Origin: Allobosea sp. Leaf344
GTDB taxonomy: Bacteria > Pseudomonadota > Alphaproteobacteria > Rhizobiales > Beijerinckiaceae
Direction: 5' to 3'
DNA: 64,000 nucleotides
Assembly: GCF_001426225.1 (NCBI RefSeq)
Contig: NZ_LMRT01000001.1
Location: 96,090 to 160,089 of the forward strand
A model generated the notes under the pieces. It made no database searches, was not told the origin of the DNA, and was given only the letters and a program-made list of their open reading frames with translations. Shown piece after piece: positions 9,749 to 16,738 of the stretch. Position 1 is the stretch's first letter. Every line of letters starts with the position of its first letter. A program made the position numbers and the translations under genes.

Positions 9749-9968
9749 TTCAGCTCCTCATTGGTCGCGGACGCGCGAAATTGCGCCGCTTTCAAATTTG
9801 CTTTTTCAAGAATGGCTCTTGGGGAAGCAAAGATCGATCGCCACGGCAGCCCTTATCAGCCGGGCGATCGAAGGCCGCGCGTATGACAGAATTGTGCGGC
9901 GCTGGCAAGGGTCGGCGTGTTCGCCGGCGAGCCGCCCTGCCCGGCGGCCGGTCGCCGCGTCCGCCGGC

Positions 9969-10700
9969 TCAGATCCCGGCCATGCGGCGCAGCGCCTCGA
10001 AATGCTTCTCCGACTGGTAGACCAGCACCTGCCGCCATTCGCGCGCCGTGGCCTCGATCTCGGCCGCCGGGATCAGCTTGAGCGGCCGCCCCGTCGACAT
10101 CGCCAGCACCTGCTGGCGGCAGGCGCGCTCGAGGAAATACAGATCGTCGAAGGCCACCGCCACCGAGGGCCCGCCGATGGTGACGCCGTGATGGGCGAGA
10201 AAGGTGATGTCGGCTCCGGCATCGCTGCGATTGGCGGCGACGATCGCCTCGCCCTCGCTTTCATCGAGCGCGAGCCCGCCGAAATGCTCGACATAGAGCG
10301 TCCGGCCATGGAAGCGGCAAGCGGTCTGATGGGCCATCTCCAGCCGCCCGCCCTCGACCATGGTCAGCGCCGTGGCATAGGGCATGTGGACATGCAGCAC
10401 GGCGACATGGCGGGGATTGGCCTTGTGGGCGGCGATATGGATGTTGCGGGCGGTGGCTTCGACCTCGCCCTCGCCCTCCAGCACCTGCCCCGCCTCGTCG
10501 ATCAGCAGCAGGTCGGATGGTTTCATCTCCGCCCAGTGCACGCCATAGGGGTTGATCAGGAAACGCGGGCGGCCATCGGCGCCATCCGGAAGCGCCACGG
10601 AAAAATGGTTGCAGATGCCCTCGTTCAGCTCGAATTTCGCGGCGAGGCGCAAGGCGGCCGCGAGATCGCGACGCTGGTTGGTGACGCTGCTCTGGGCCAT
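9969..10700 (-). CDS. class II aldolase/adducin family protein
   Basis: Zinc-dependent aldolase-fold protein of about 243 residues. Visible family elements are NEGICNHFS (phosphate-loop region), the metal ligands in HVHMPYATAL and the third histidine region FLAHHGVTIGG. Relatives include fuculose-phosphate aldolases and many uncharacterised class II aldolase/adducin proteins; the substrate is unknown. I chose ATG 10700 (MAQSS) because a weak AGGA precedes it and because a terminator-like hairpin lies just upstream. ATG 10736 adds 12 residues. The gene is inserted between infC and rpmI, which are usually neighbours. Confidence 0.85.
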   Translation of the reverse strand: MAQSSVTNQRRDLAAALRLAAKFELNEGICNHFSVALPDGADGRPRFLINPYGVHWAEMKPSDLLLIDEAGQVLEGEGEVEATARNIHIAAHKANPRHVAVLHVHMPYATALTMVEGGRLEMAHQTACRFHGRTLYVEHFGGLALDESEGEAIVAANRSDAGADITFLAHHGVTIGGPSVAVAFDDLYFLERACRQQVLAMSTGRPLKLIPAAEIEATAREWRQVLVYQSEKHFEALRRMAGI

Positions 10701-10764
10701 GGCCGGCGATGTCCTGATCTGAAGTGCGAGCGACATCGAAGCATTGGCAGCGCCGACATGACAA

Positions 10765-10785
10765 GGCCCGGCACGAGGCCGGGCC
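10765..10785 (-). terminator. possible terminator downstream of infC
   Basis: An 8-bp stem GGCCCGGC/GCCGGGCC has a 5-base loop, 58 bases past the infC stop. On the minus strand it is followed by TTGTCAT, a weak U-tract. It would separate infC from the aldolase gene. Confidence 0.45.
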
Positions 10786-10842
10786 CAGACCGCTCTCGCA
10801 TTGCCGGCCGCGCGTCGAGGAGGCCGAGACGAGCCGGGCGTC

Positions 10843-11385
10843 CTATTTCGGTGCGAGCACCATCACCATCTGGCGGCCTTCGAGCTGCCAGTCGCTCTCG
10901 ACCTTGGCGATATCGACCAGATCGGCCTTGACCCGCTCCAGCACCTTCACGCCGAGATCCTGGTGGGCCATTTCACGGCCGCGGAAGCGCAGGGTGACCT
11001 TCACCTTGTCGCCTTCCTCGAAGAAGCCGTGCATCGCCTTCATCTTCACTTCGTAATCGTGCTTGTCGATGCCCGGGCGCAGCTTGATCTCCTTGATCTC
11101 GATGGTGCGCTGCTTCTTGCGCGCCTCGGCCGCCTTCTTCTGCTCCAGGAAGCGGAAACGGCCGTAATCGAGGATCTTGCAGACGGGAGGCACAGAATTG
11201 GGGGCGATCTCGACCAGATCGAGACCGGCATCCTCGGCAATCTTCAGGGCCTCGAAGAACGACACGACGCCGCGATTGGCGCCCTGGTCGTCGATGAGCT
11301 GGACGTCACGGACGCCGCGAATGTCACGGTTGGCGCGGGGGCCGTCTTTGGTCGGGGTTGGGGCAGCACGGAACGGGCGACGAAT
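10843..11385 (-). CDS. infC: translation initiation factor IF-3, probable ATT start
   Basis: IF-3 binds the 30S subunit and proofreads start-codon choice. The 180-residue protein shows both domains: N-terminal [20 protein letters not shown] and [15 protein letters not shown], then the C-terminal [17 protein letters not shown]. The best start is the ATT at 11385, giving the usual RRPF-R N-terminus. On the coding strand AGGAG lies 9 bases upstream of it. An in-frame ATG at 11412 and one at 11433 would place that ribosome site inside the gene. ATT/AUU starts are the known basis of IF-3 autoregulation in E. coli. Start choice is inferred; the gene identity is certain. Confidence 0.95.
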   Translation of the reverse strand: MRRPFRAAPTPTKDGPRANRDIRGVRDVQLIDDQGANRGVVSFFEALKIAEDAGLDLVEIAPNSVPPVCKILDYGRFRFLEQKKAAEARKKQRTIEIKEIKLRPGIDKHDYEVKMKAMHGFFEEGDKVKVTLRFRGREMAHQDLGVKVLERVKADLVDIAKVESDWQLEGRQMVMVLAPK

Positions 11386-11389
11386 GGCA

Positions 11390-11396
11390 GTATTCT
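11390..11396 (-). promoter_or_regulatory. ribosome binding site that sets the infC ATT start
   Basis: On the minus strand AGGAGA stands 8-9 bases before ATT-CGT-CGC-CCG. The spacing is ideal for initiation at the ATT and far too late for the upstream ATG codons. Confidence 0.65.
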
Positions 11397-11429
11397 CCTG
11401 TTTCAGGCGCATCTCGCGCCGATGCGCAG

Positions 11430-11458
11430 ACACATTGCATAACGACCGGGGATGTCAA
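11430..11458 (-). promoter_or_regulatory. candidate infC promoter
   Basis: A perfect TTGACA -35 box (11458-11453 on the minus strand) lies about 70 bases upstream of the infC start. The -10 at 17-bp spacing (ATGTGT) is poor, so this is tentative. Confidence 0.3.
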
Positions 11459-11564
11459 TGTGTGCAGCGGCAGAACTTGGTGCAAGAGGCGCCGATCGGC
11501 CGGTTTCCTCAGGGACAGGCCGTAAAGCTCCGTGACCGGCTTCGCTTCCGGCGTCGGGCGCGGC

Positions 11565-12782
11565 TCAGCGTTCCAGCAGCGCGCAATAGACGTCGAGCGT
11601 GTCGGCGACCATCCGGTCCAGCGAGAAATGCTGCTCGACATGCAGGCGGGCGCGTCGGGCAAGCGTGTCGCGCGCCGAAGGGCGCATCGAGAGCGCCTCG
11701 CTCAGGCAGGCGGCGAGCGCGGCCGCATCGCCGGGCGGGACGTGCCAGCCGGTCCGCTCCCCCGGCAGCACCTGCGGCGGCGCCAGCACGGTTTCAGGCA
11801 CGGCCCCGAGATCCGACACGATCACCGGCGCGCCCATCGCCTGGGCCTCGACGGCGACCCGGCCGAAGGCTTCGGGCTCGGTCGAGGGCACCACGACGAC
11901 GGAGGCCGCCAGCAGGGCCGCGGGCATGTCGGTGCAATGGCCGACGCGGCGCACGCGGCCTTCGAGCCCGGCCTTGGCGATCTGCTGGTCGAGCTCGCGG
12001 ACATAGGCGTCGCGGCCCTGATGGTCGCCGGCCAGGATGAAGGCCGTGTCGCCGTCGCCTGCCTCCGCCATCAGCCTTGCGGCCTCGATCAGGACGCGCT
12101 GCCCCTTCCAGCCCGTCAGGCGCCCCGGCAGCAGCACGATGCGCTGATGCGGCTCGACCCCCCAGCCGGTGCGCAAGGCCTGGATTCGCTCGGTCGCCAC
12201 CGCGCCGGGCGCGAAGGAGGCGAAATTGGTGCCGCGATGGACGACGCGGATGCGGTCCGCGGCGAAGCCGTGCTTGGCCCGGATCAGATCGGCCGTGTAA
12301 TGCGAATTGGCGATGACGATGTCGCCGCGCGCCATCACCGAATTATACAGGGTCTTCATCCCCAGCCGGCTGGAATAGGAGCCGTGATAGGTGGTGACGA
12401 AGGGGATCTTCAGGAGCCGCGCCGCGGCCAGCGCCACCCAGGCGGGGGCGCGGGAGCGGGCATGGATCAAGTCCACCCCCTCATGCCGGCAGAGCAGCAC
12501 CAGCTTGCGGATGTTCAGCGCCATGGCGAGCGGGTTCTTGGAGGCGGCCGGAAAGGGCAGCCACAGCCCACCCTTGGCCTGGAGCTCCGCGACCAGCCGG
12601 CCGCCTTCAGAGGCGACCACGGCGCGCGCCCCGGCATCGGTCAGCCCCTTGGCGATGTCGACCGTCGTCCGCTCCGCGCCCCCCGCCTCCAGCTCCGGGA
12701 TGATCTGCAGGATGGTGCGGCCGCTCAGCGGATGGGTCTCGGTGGAGGGCAGCGACAGATGCGCGCCTGGTTGTAAGGACAT
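11565..12782 (-). CDS. GT4-family glycosyltransferase
   Basis: Retaining GT-B glycosyltransferase of 405 residues, probably building a cell-surface polysaccharide or lipid. The N-terminal domain begins with ILQIIPELEAGGAERTTVDI, the classic GAER loop of group 1 transferases. The C-terminal donor domain has GRLTGWKGQ and the EPEAFGRVAVEAQAMGAPVI segment with the E-x7-E motif that holds the nucleotide sugar. I chose ATG 12782 (MSLQPGAH); longer in-frame starts run into the divergent hydrolase gene. It stands alone, divergent from the hydrolase at 12892. The 180 bases toward infC hold only the infC leader. Confidence 0.9.
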   Translation of the reverse strand: MSLQPGAHLSLPSTETHPLSGRTILQIIPELEAGGAERTTVDIAKGLTDAGARAVVASEGGRLVAELQAKGGLWLPFPAASKNPLAMALNIRKLVLLCRHEGVDLIHARSRAPAWVALAAARLLKIPFVTTYHGSYSSRLGMKTLYNSVMARGDIVIANSHYTADLIRAKHGFAADRIRVVHRGTNFASFAPGAVATERIQALRTGWGVEPHQRIVLLPGRLTGWKGQRVLIEAARLMAEAGDGDTAFILAGDHQGRDAYVRELDQQIAKAGLEGRVRRVGHCTDMPAALLAASVVVVPSTEPEAFGRVAVEAQAMGAPVIVSDLGAVPETVLAPPQVLPGERTGWHVPPGDAAALAACLSEALSMRPSARDTLARRARLHVEQHFSLDRMVADTLDVYCALLER

Positions 12783-12891
12783 GCTCACCGTTTCAAGACA
12801 GCTCCGGGCGTGGCGCGATATGACCACACGCGCTCCCCAGCCGCAGCCTATAATCGCCCATTCCCGGGGATTCGTCACAGGAGATTTCGAT

Positions 12892-13668
12892 TTGGACCGC
12901 CCGATTCCCGAATGGCTCGAAGTCGGCCACGGCCCGAGGAGGCGCCGCCTGGCCTTCATCAGCCAGCCCGGCACTCCGCCGCCCGTGGTCTGGCTCGGCG
13001 GTTTCCGCTCCGACATGCGCGCCACCAAGGCGGAGGCGATCGCGGCCTGGGCGCAGCGCGACGGCCGCGCCTTCCTGCGCTTCGACTATGCCGGCCATGG
13101 CGAATCCGAAGGGAGTTTCGCCGATTTCACCCTGTCGGACTGGCTCGAGGATGCGCTGGCGGTGATCGCATCGCAGTGCAAAGGGCCGCCGGTGCTGGTC
13201 GGCTCGTCGATGGGCGGCTGGATCGCGCTATTGGCGGCGCGCCGGCTGCTCGGCACGGCTCAGGCGCCGGTCGGGATGGTGCTCATCGCACCGGCGGTCG
13301 ATTTCTCTGAGGAGCTGATGTGGGCGCAGATGCCGGAGGCGGTGCGCGAGATCATCCTGCGTGACGGCGTCTGGCAGCGGCCCTCCGCCTATGCGCCGGA
13401 ACCGACACCGATCACCAGGGCCCTGATCGAGGACGGGCGCAGCCATCTCCTGTTCGGCGGCGAGATCAGGACCGGCTGCCCCGTGCATATCCTGCAGGGG
13501 ATGGCCGATCCGGACGTGCCCTGGCCGCAGGCGGTCAAGCTGGTCGAGCATCTCAGCGCCGACCCCGTGGTCCTGACGCTGGTGAAGGATGGCGATCACC
13601 GGCTGTCCGGCCCCGACGATCGCGCCAGGCTGACGACGGCAGTCGCGGAGATCGCGACCGCCCGTTGA
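12892..13668 (+). CDS. alpha/beta hydrolase, probable TTG start
   Basis: Serine hydrolase of about 258 residues. Visible are the oxyanion region VWLGGFRSDM, the strand FDYAGHGESEG, the nucleophile elbow GSSMGGWIAL and a late histidine in KDGDHRLSG, a full Ser-Asp-His arrangement. It resembles small carboxylesterases or palmitoyl-thioesterase-like proteins; the substrate is unknown. The TTG at 12892 has AGGAG 8 bases upstream and gives LDRPIPEWLE as N-terminus. An in-frame ATG at 12820 adds 24 residues with no ribosome site. It diverges from the GT4 gene and converges on DUF1150. Confidence 0.83.
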   Translation: MDRPIPEWLEVGHGPRRRRLAFISQPGTPPPVVWLGGFRSDMRATKAEAIAAWAQRDGRAFLRFDYAGHGESEGSFADFTLSDWLEDALAVIASQCKGPPVLVGSSMGGWIALLAARRLLGTAQAPVGMVLIAPAVDFSEELMWAQMPEAVREIILRDGVWQRPSAYAPEPTPITRALIEDGRSHLLFGGEIRTGCPVHILQGMADPDVPWPQAVKLVEHLSADPVVLTLVKDGDHRLSGPDDRARLTTAVAEIATAR

Positions 13669-13674
13669 CCCGGA

Positions 13675-13938
13675 TCAGTGGACGCTGACCATCCGCAGAT
13701 CGTGCTCCCAGGCATTGGCCGTCGCGGCGTCGCGCGAATCGGTGACCAGGATCGGCGCGCCATCGGCCGAGAGCAGCGCGAAGAGCTGCAGGCCGGGCTG
13801 GATCTGGGGCGCCTGCGGGAAGATCCGCACCAGCTCCTCCGAGGTCATCGGCTTGAGATAGGCGACCTCGCCCGTCCCGAGTGCCGCGAATTCGGCCTGG
13901 GTCAGCGGGGTGGTCTGTACGGTGGTGTCTTCGTTCAT
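13675..13938 (-). CDS. DUF1150 family protein
   Basis: An 87-residue protein of the alphaproteobacterial DUF1150 family (YLKPMTSEELVRIFPQAP, then LFALLSADGAPILVTDSR and NAWEHDL). Function is unknown. A strong AAAGGAGG ribosome site precedes the ATG. It lies 96 bases downstream of hsp20 on the same strand, the neighbourhood in which this family is usually found, so a role in stress physiology is a guess from context. Confidence 0.85.
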   Translation of the reverse strand: MNEDTTVQTTPLTQAEFAALGTGEVAYLKPMTSEELVRIFPQAPQIQPGLQLFALLSADGAPILVTDSRDAATANAWEHDLRMVSVH

Positions 13939-14034
13939 CGCGCCCTCCTTTGAGCAGTGCGAATAGCGGCTGAGATTACAGGACCAGAGATGAACAGATG
14001 CGAAAACCGCGCCGCATGCTCACCGAGCCGTTGA

Positions 14035-14463
14035 TCAATCGCGGCTCACGATATCGATACGCCGGACGAGACGTTCCGGTTCCGGCCTGACCAGATCGAT
14101 CGCCAGCAGGCCGTTGGACAGATCGGCGCCCATCACCTGCATGCCGTCGGCCAGCAGGAAGCTGCGCTGGAACTGGCGCGCCGCGATGCCGCGGTGCAGG
14201 AACTGCCGGCTCTTATCCTCGAGCTGGCGCCCGCGGATGGTGAGCTGGTTCTCCTCCAGCGTGATTTCCAGCTGGTCACGGGAGAAGCCGGCGACCGCGA
14301 GGGTGATCCGCAACCGGTCCGGCTCTTCCTCGCAGCGTGGCAAGCGCTCGATATTATAGGGCGGGTAGCCTTCGCTGCCGCCTTTGGTGACCCGGTCCAG
14401 CGCCCGCTCGATATCATCGAAACCGAGCAGGAACGGGTGCGACAGGCTCGAGGTACGCGTCAT
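14035..14463 (-). CDS. Hsp20 family small heat shock protein
   Basis: Holdase chaperone of 142 residues with a central alpha-crystallin domain (about 35-125). It has the IbpA-like N-terminus TSSLSHPFLLGFDDIERALD, YPPYNIER and the domain core ITLAVAGFSRDQLEITLEEN, and the GIAARQFQRSF segment near the domain end. The C-terminal I-x-I anchor is weak (RRIDIVSRD). ATG 14463 is preceded by a G-rich site and starts exactly at the conserved N-terminus; a longer frame to 14706 would cover part of the tRNA-His gene. I looked for a ROSE-type RNA thermometer in the leader and did not see one. Confidence 0.93.
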   Translation of the reverse strand: MTRTSSLSHPFLLGFDDIERALDRVTKGGSEGYPPYNIERLPRCEEEPDRLRITLAVAGFSRDQLEITLEENQLTIRGRQLEDKSRQFLHRGIAARQFQRSFLLADGMQVMGADLSNGLLAIDLVRPEPERLVRRIDIVSRD

Positions 14464-14663
14464 CCAGAAAGCCCCCGAAAGGCGCCTCCAACTCGTCCGG
14501 AGCCCGCGCTCGCAGCGCTCCGCCGGTACAGGGCGAACCCCTGTGCCTGAACGAGATATGGCGAAGTCGGCAGCCTGGTTCAAGAGCGGGCGGCGCGACG
14601 CGGCATCATGTCCGAATGCGCCGCCGCGGCAGGGAACGGGCGGGGTTTGTCCGGATGATCCGG

Positions 14664-14740
14664 TGGTACAGCCACCCCGGCTTGAACGGGGGACCTCTAG
14701 ATCCACAATCTAGCGCTCTAACCAACTGAGCTATGGCTGC
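14664..14740 (-). tRNA. tRNA-His (GTG anticodon), CCA encoded
   Basis: A complete 77-base cloverleaf including encoded CCA. The acceptor GCAGCCA pairs with TGGCTGT, the D-arm is GCTCAGTTGGTTAGAGC, the anticodon stem CTAGA/TCTAG holds TTGTGGA (anticodon GTG), and the T-arm is CCCCG-TTCAAGC-CGGGG. The discriminator is A73 and the first pair is G1:U72. A genomic G precedes position 1 but cannot pair with A73, so the usual G-1:C73 signature is absent. This fits the alphaproteobacterial type of tRNA-His. Confidence 0.95.
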
Positions 14741-14876
14741 CCGCACCCGGCGCTTGGCGATCGGTCGCTTTCGCGTGATCGGCGGCGGCGCGGAACCTAG
14801 TGCCGTCTCCTCACGAATGCAACCGTCGAATTTCGCCCGCGCGCCGAGCGGTGGCGCGCAGGCGGCAGGCCGGAGC

Positions 14877-15998
14877 TCAGCCCTGGCGGAAGGAGCCGGC
14901 TGCGATGCTGGCGATCTCCTTGAGATAGGCGGCGTTGGCGTCATAGCCGCGGCGAACGGCCTTGGCCTGGAGGGCCACGGCGTCGGCGGCGCTGCTGGTG
15001 CGCGCCAGCGCCTCGGCATCGCTCAACGTCGCCTTCAGCTCCTCGCAGGCATGGTCGAGCATCCGGGTCTGCAGCGCGCCGAAGGTCTTTGCCAGAGCGA
15101 GCGTCTGCGTCATCAGGGCATTGGCCGTGATGTCGGCGAAGGCGGGCGGCCTGGGCAGCGCGCTGGCCATGGCGGCCAGGGTCACCGGCGCGGAGGCGGG
15201 CCGCAGCGGAGTCGGCGCGGCGGCGGCGATCGCGGAAACGGCCGGCGCGAGAGGCGCCGGGGCCGCCACGGGGGTCATGAGCACGACGCGCTCGGGCGAC
15301 GCCGCCGGCTTGGTGATGGCGGCGGTGGCGGCGACGGGTTTCGACGCCAGCGGCTTCGCAGCGAGCGGCTTCGAGGCGACGGGCTTCGACGCGACGGGCT
15401 TGGACGCCAGCGGCTTGGACGCGACGGGCTTGGATGCGACCGGCTTGGCGGCGGCGGGCTTCGCGGCAACGGGCTTGGCGGCAGCGGGCTTGGACGCGGC
15501 CGGCTTGGCGGCAGCGGGCTTCGTCGGTTCAGACTTGGACGCTTCAGACTTGGCCGCAGCGGGCTTGGCTGCGGGCTGAGCGGCCGGCTGAGCGGGCGCC
15601 GGCTTGGCCGCAGGTTGCGGGCTTCTGGCCGCAGCGGCAGACTCGGCCGGCTTGGCCTCGGCTTTCACGCCCTCGGTCTTGGCCGCCTCGGTCTTGCCCG
15701 CATCGGTCTTGGCCGCATCGGGCTTGCCCGCATTGGACTTGCCGGGATCGACCTTGGCCGCCTCGGGCTTGGCCGCTTCGACCTTGGCCGTCGCCGCTTC
15801 GACCTTGGCCGCTTCGACCCTGGCGACCGGGGTGTCGAGCTCGTCCGCCTTGGCCGGATCGGGCTTGGCGGGTGCGGCCGCGGCCGCCGCTTGCGCCTCC
15901 GCCGGCCTGGCGGTCGCGGTGCTGCCGGACAGGGCCTTGACGGGCGAGAGGCTGACCGGCGCCTTGGCGCTGGTCCGGGTCGGGGCTGGCTTGGCCAT
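14877..15998 (-). CDS. phasin-like protein with long Lys/Ala/Pro-rich region
   Basis: A 373-residue protein in two parts. Residues about 20-235 are low complexity, rich in Ala, Lys and Pro, with many 4-5-residue repeats of the type KPVAS/KPAAA, like histone H1 or PhaF tails. Residues about 270-373 form a helical phasin-like domain (MTQTLALAKTFGALQTRMLD, then EELKATLSDAEALA). Phasins coat polyhydroxyalkanoate granules; a basic repeat tail in Pseudomonas PhaF binds DNA. Here the basic part is N-terminal, the reverse order. AAGGAG lies 6 bases before ATG 15998. A second phasin gene lies 130 bases upstream on the same strand. Confidence 0.85.
   Translation of the reverse strand: MAKPAPTRTSAKAPVSLSPVKALSGSTATARPAEAQAAAAAAPAKPDPAKADELDTPVARVEAAKVEAATAKVEAAKPEAAKVDPGKSNAGKPDAAKTDAGKTEAAKTEGVKAEAKPAESAAAARSPQPAAKPAPAQPAAQPAAKPAAAKSEASKSEPTKPAAAKPAASKPAAAKPVAAKPAAAKPVASKPVASKPLASKPVASKPVASKPLAAKPLASKPVAATAAITKPAASPERVVLMTPVAAPAPLAPAVSAIAAAAPTPLRPASAPVTLAAMASALPRPPAFADITANALMTQTLALAKTFGALQTRMLDHACEELKATLSDAEALARTSSAADAVALQAKAVRRGYDANAAYLKEIASIAAGSFRQG
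15300..15620 (-). repeat. coding repeats of K-P-x-A-x units
   Basis: The DNA consists of degenerate 12-15-bp tandem units encoding KPVAS, KPLAS, KPAAA and similar. They lie inside the phasin-like gene, keep the reading frame and are protein repeats, not an array with spacers. Confidence 0.8.
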
Positions 15999-16127
15999 CC
16001 AAGTCTCCTTGATCGGTGGAACAGCTTGCTGCGGTGGAACTCTGTGCATGGTCTCGAGGCGAGCGCCGGGCATGGGCCCGGCGCAGGATCCTGAACGGCC
16101 GCCGTTCGAATCGGCGGCGGACGGGCG

Positions 16128-16523
16128 TTACTTGACGCGGGTCGCCTTGACGGTGTCCTCGGCGGCCTTTGTGGCCGTCTCCTGGGCGGCGGAGCCCATA
16201 TCCTTGAGCTGCGTCTGCAGGGCCGCCATCTGCGCCCTGAGATAATCCGCCTGATACCGCATCACCTCGGTCAGGTCCTTCGCGCGCACCAGCTTCTGCG
16301 CGAGGTCGAAGGCCGCCGCGATGTTGCTCTCGGCATAACCCATCGCCTTGCGGGTCACGTCCTGGGCGCTCACGCGCGCCGTTTCGGCCGAGCCCTGGGC
16401 GGTGTCGACGGCCTTCTGGGCCGCGCCGATGAATCCGTCGAAAGCCTTGCGCGCCTGCTCGACGCTCTTCTCCGCGAATTCCCGCATTTCGGTCGGAACT
16501 TCATAAGGCAGCTTGCCATTCAT
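16128..16523 (-). CDS. phasin family protein
   Basis: An all-helical 131-residue protein with the classic phasin pattern: PTEMREFAEKSVEQARKAFD, GFIGAAQKAVD, then SAQDVTRKAMGYAESNIAAA and FDLAQKLVRAKDLTEVM. The C-terminal coiled helix is YLRAQMAALQTQLKDMG. Phasins bind the surface of polyhydroxybutyrate granules and control their size. GGAGG precedes ATG 16523. It is probably co-transcribed with the Lys/Ala/Pro phasin-like gene downstream, and diverges from the histidine kinase. Confidence 0.92.
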   Translation of the reverse strand: MNGKLPYEVPTEMREFAEKSVEQARKAFDGFIGAAQKAVDTAQGSAETARVSAQDVTRKAMGYAESNIAAAFDLAQKLVRAKDLTEVMRYQADYLRAQMAALQTQLKDMGSAAQETATKAAEDTVKATRVK

Positions 16524-16709
16524 CGAACAATCCTCCGGTTGGTGACGCCGAACCCACGGTCATTGTGCGCTGCAATATCATTGCTGCGCCGCACTTGCAA
16601 GATTTCGCCAGCCCCTGCCGACGCATCGCCGCCCGCGCGTTAACGCTGTTTCGACGAGACGTTGGACAGGCCGGTTGTGTTCCATGGATTTGCGCGTCGT
16701 CCGGGTCTA

Positions 16710-16724
16710 TTAAGTATTTGTTAG
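16710..16724 (+). promoter_or_regulatory. CtrA-like box upstream of the histidine kinase
   Basis: TTAA-GTATTTG-TTAG matches the CtrA consensus TTAA-N7-TTAA at 7 of 8 positions and ends 14 bases before ATG 16739. Another TTAA lies near 16639. A CtrA site this close to the start could act as repressor or as a near-start promoter element. Confidence 0.5.
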
Positions 16725-16738
16725 GCATAATCGCCGGG

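Noticed and set aside
14464-14540. ROSE-type RNA thermometer in the hsp20 leader
   Set aside because: The conserved short U/C-GCU anti-ribosome-site element of ROSE is not present before the start; only GC-rich self-complementarity was seen.
15300-15620. Repeats that could look like a CRISPR array
   Set aside because: Units are 12-15 bp, degenerate, contiguous and in frame within a protein gene; there are no spacers or cas genes.
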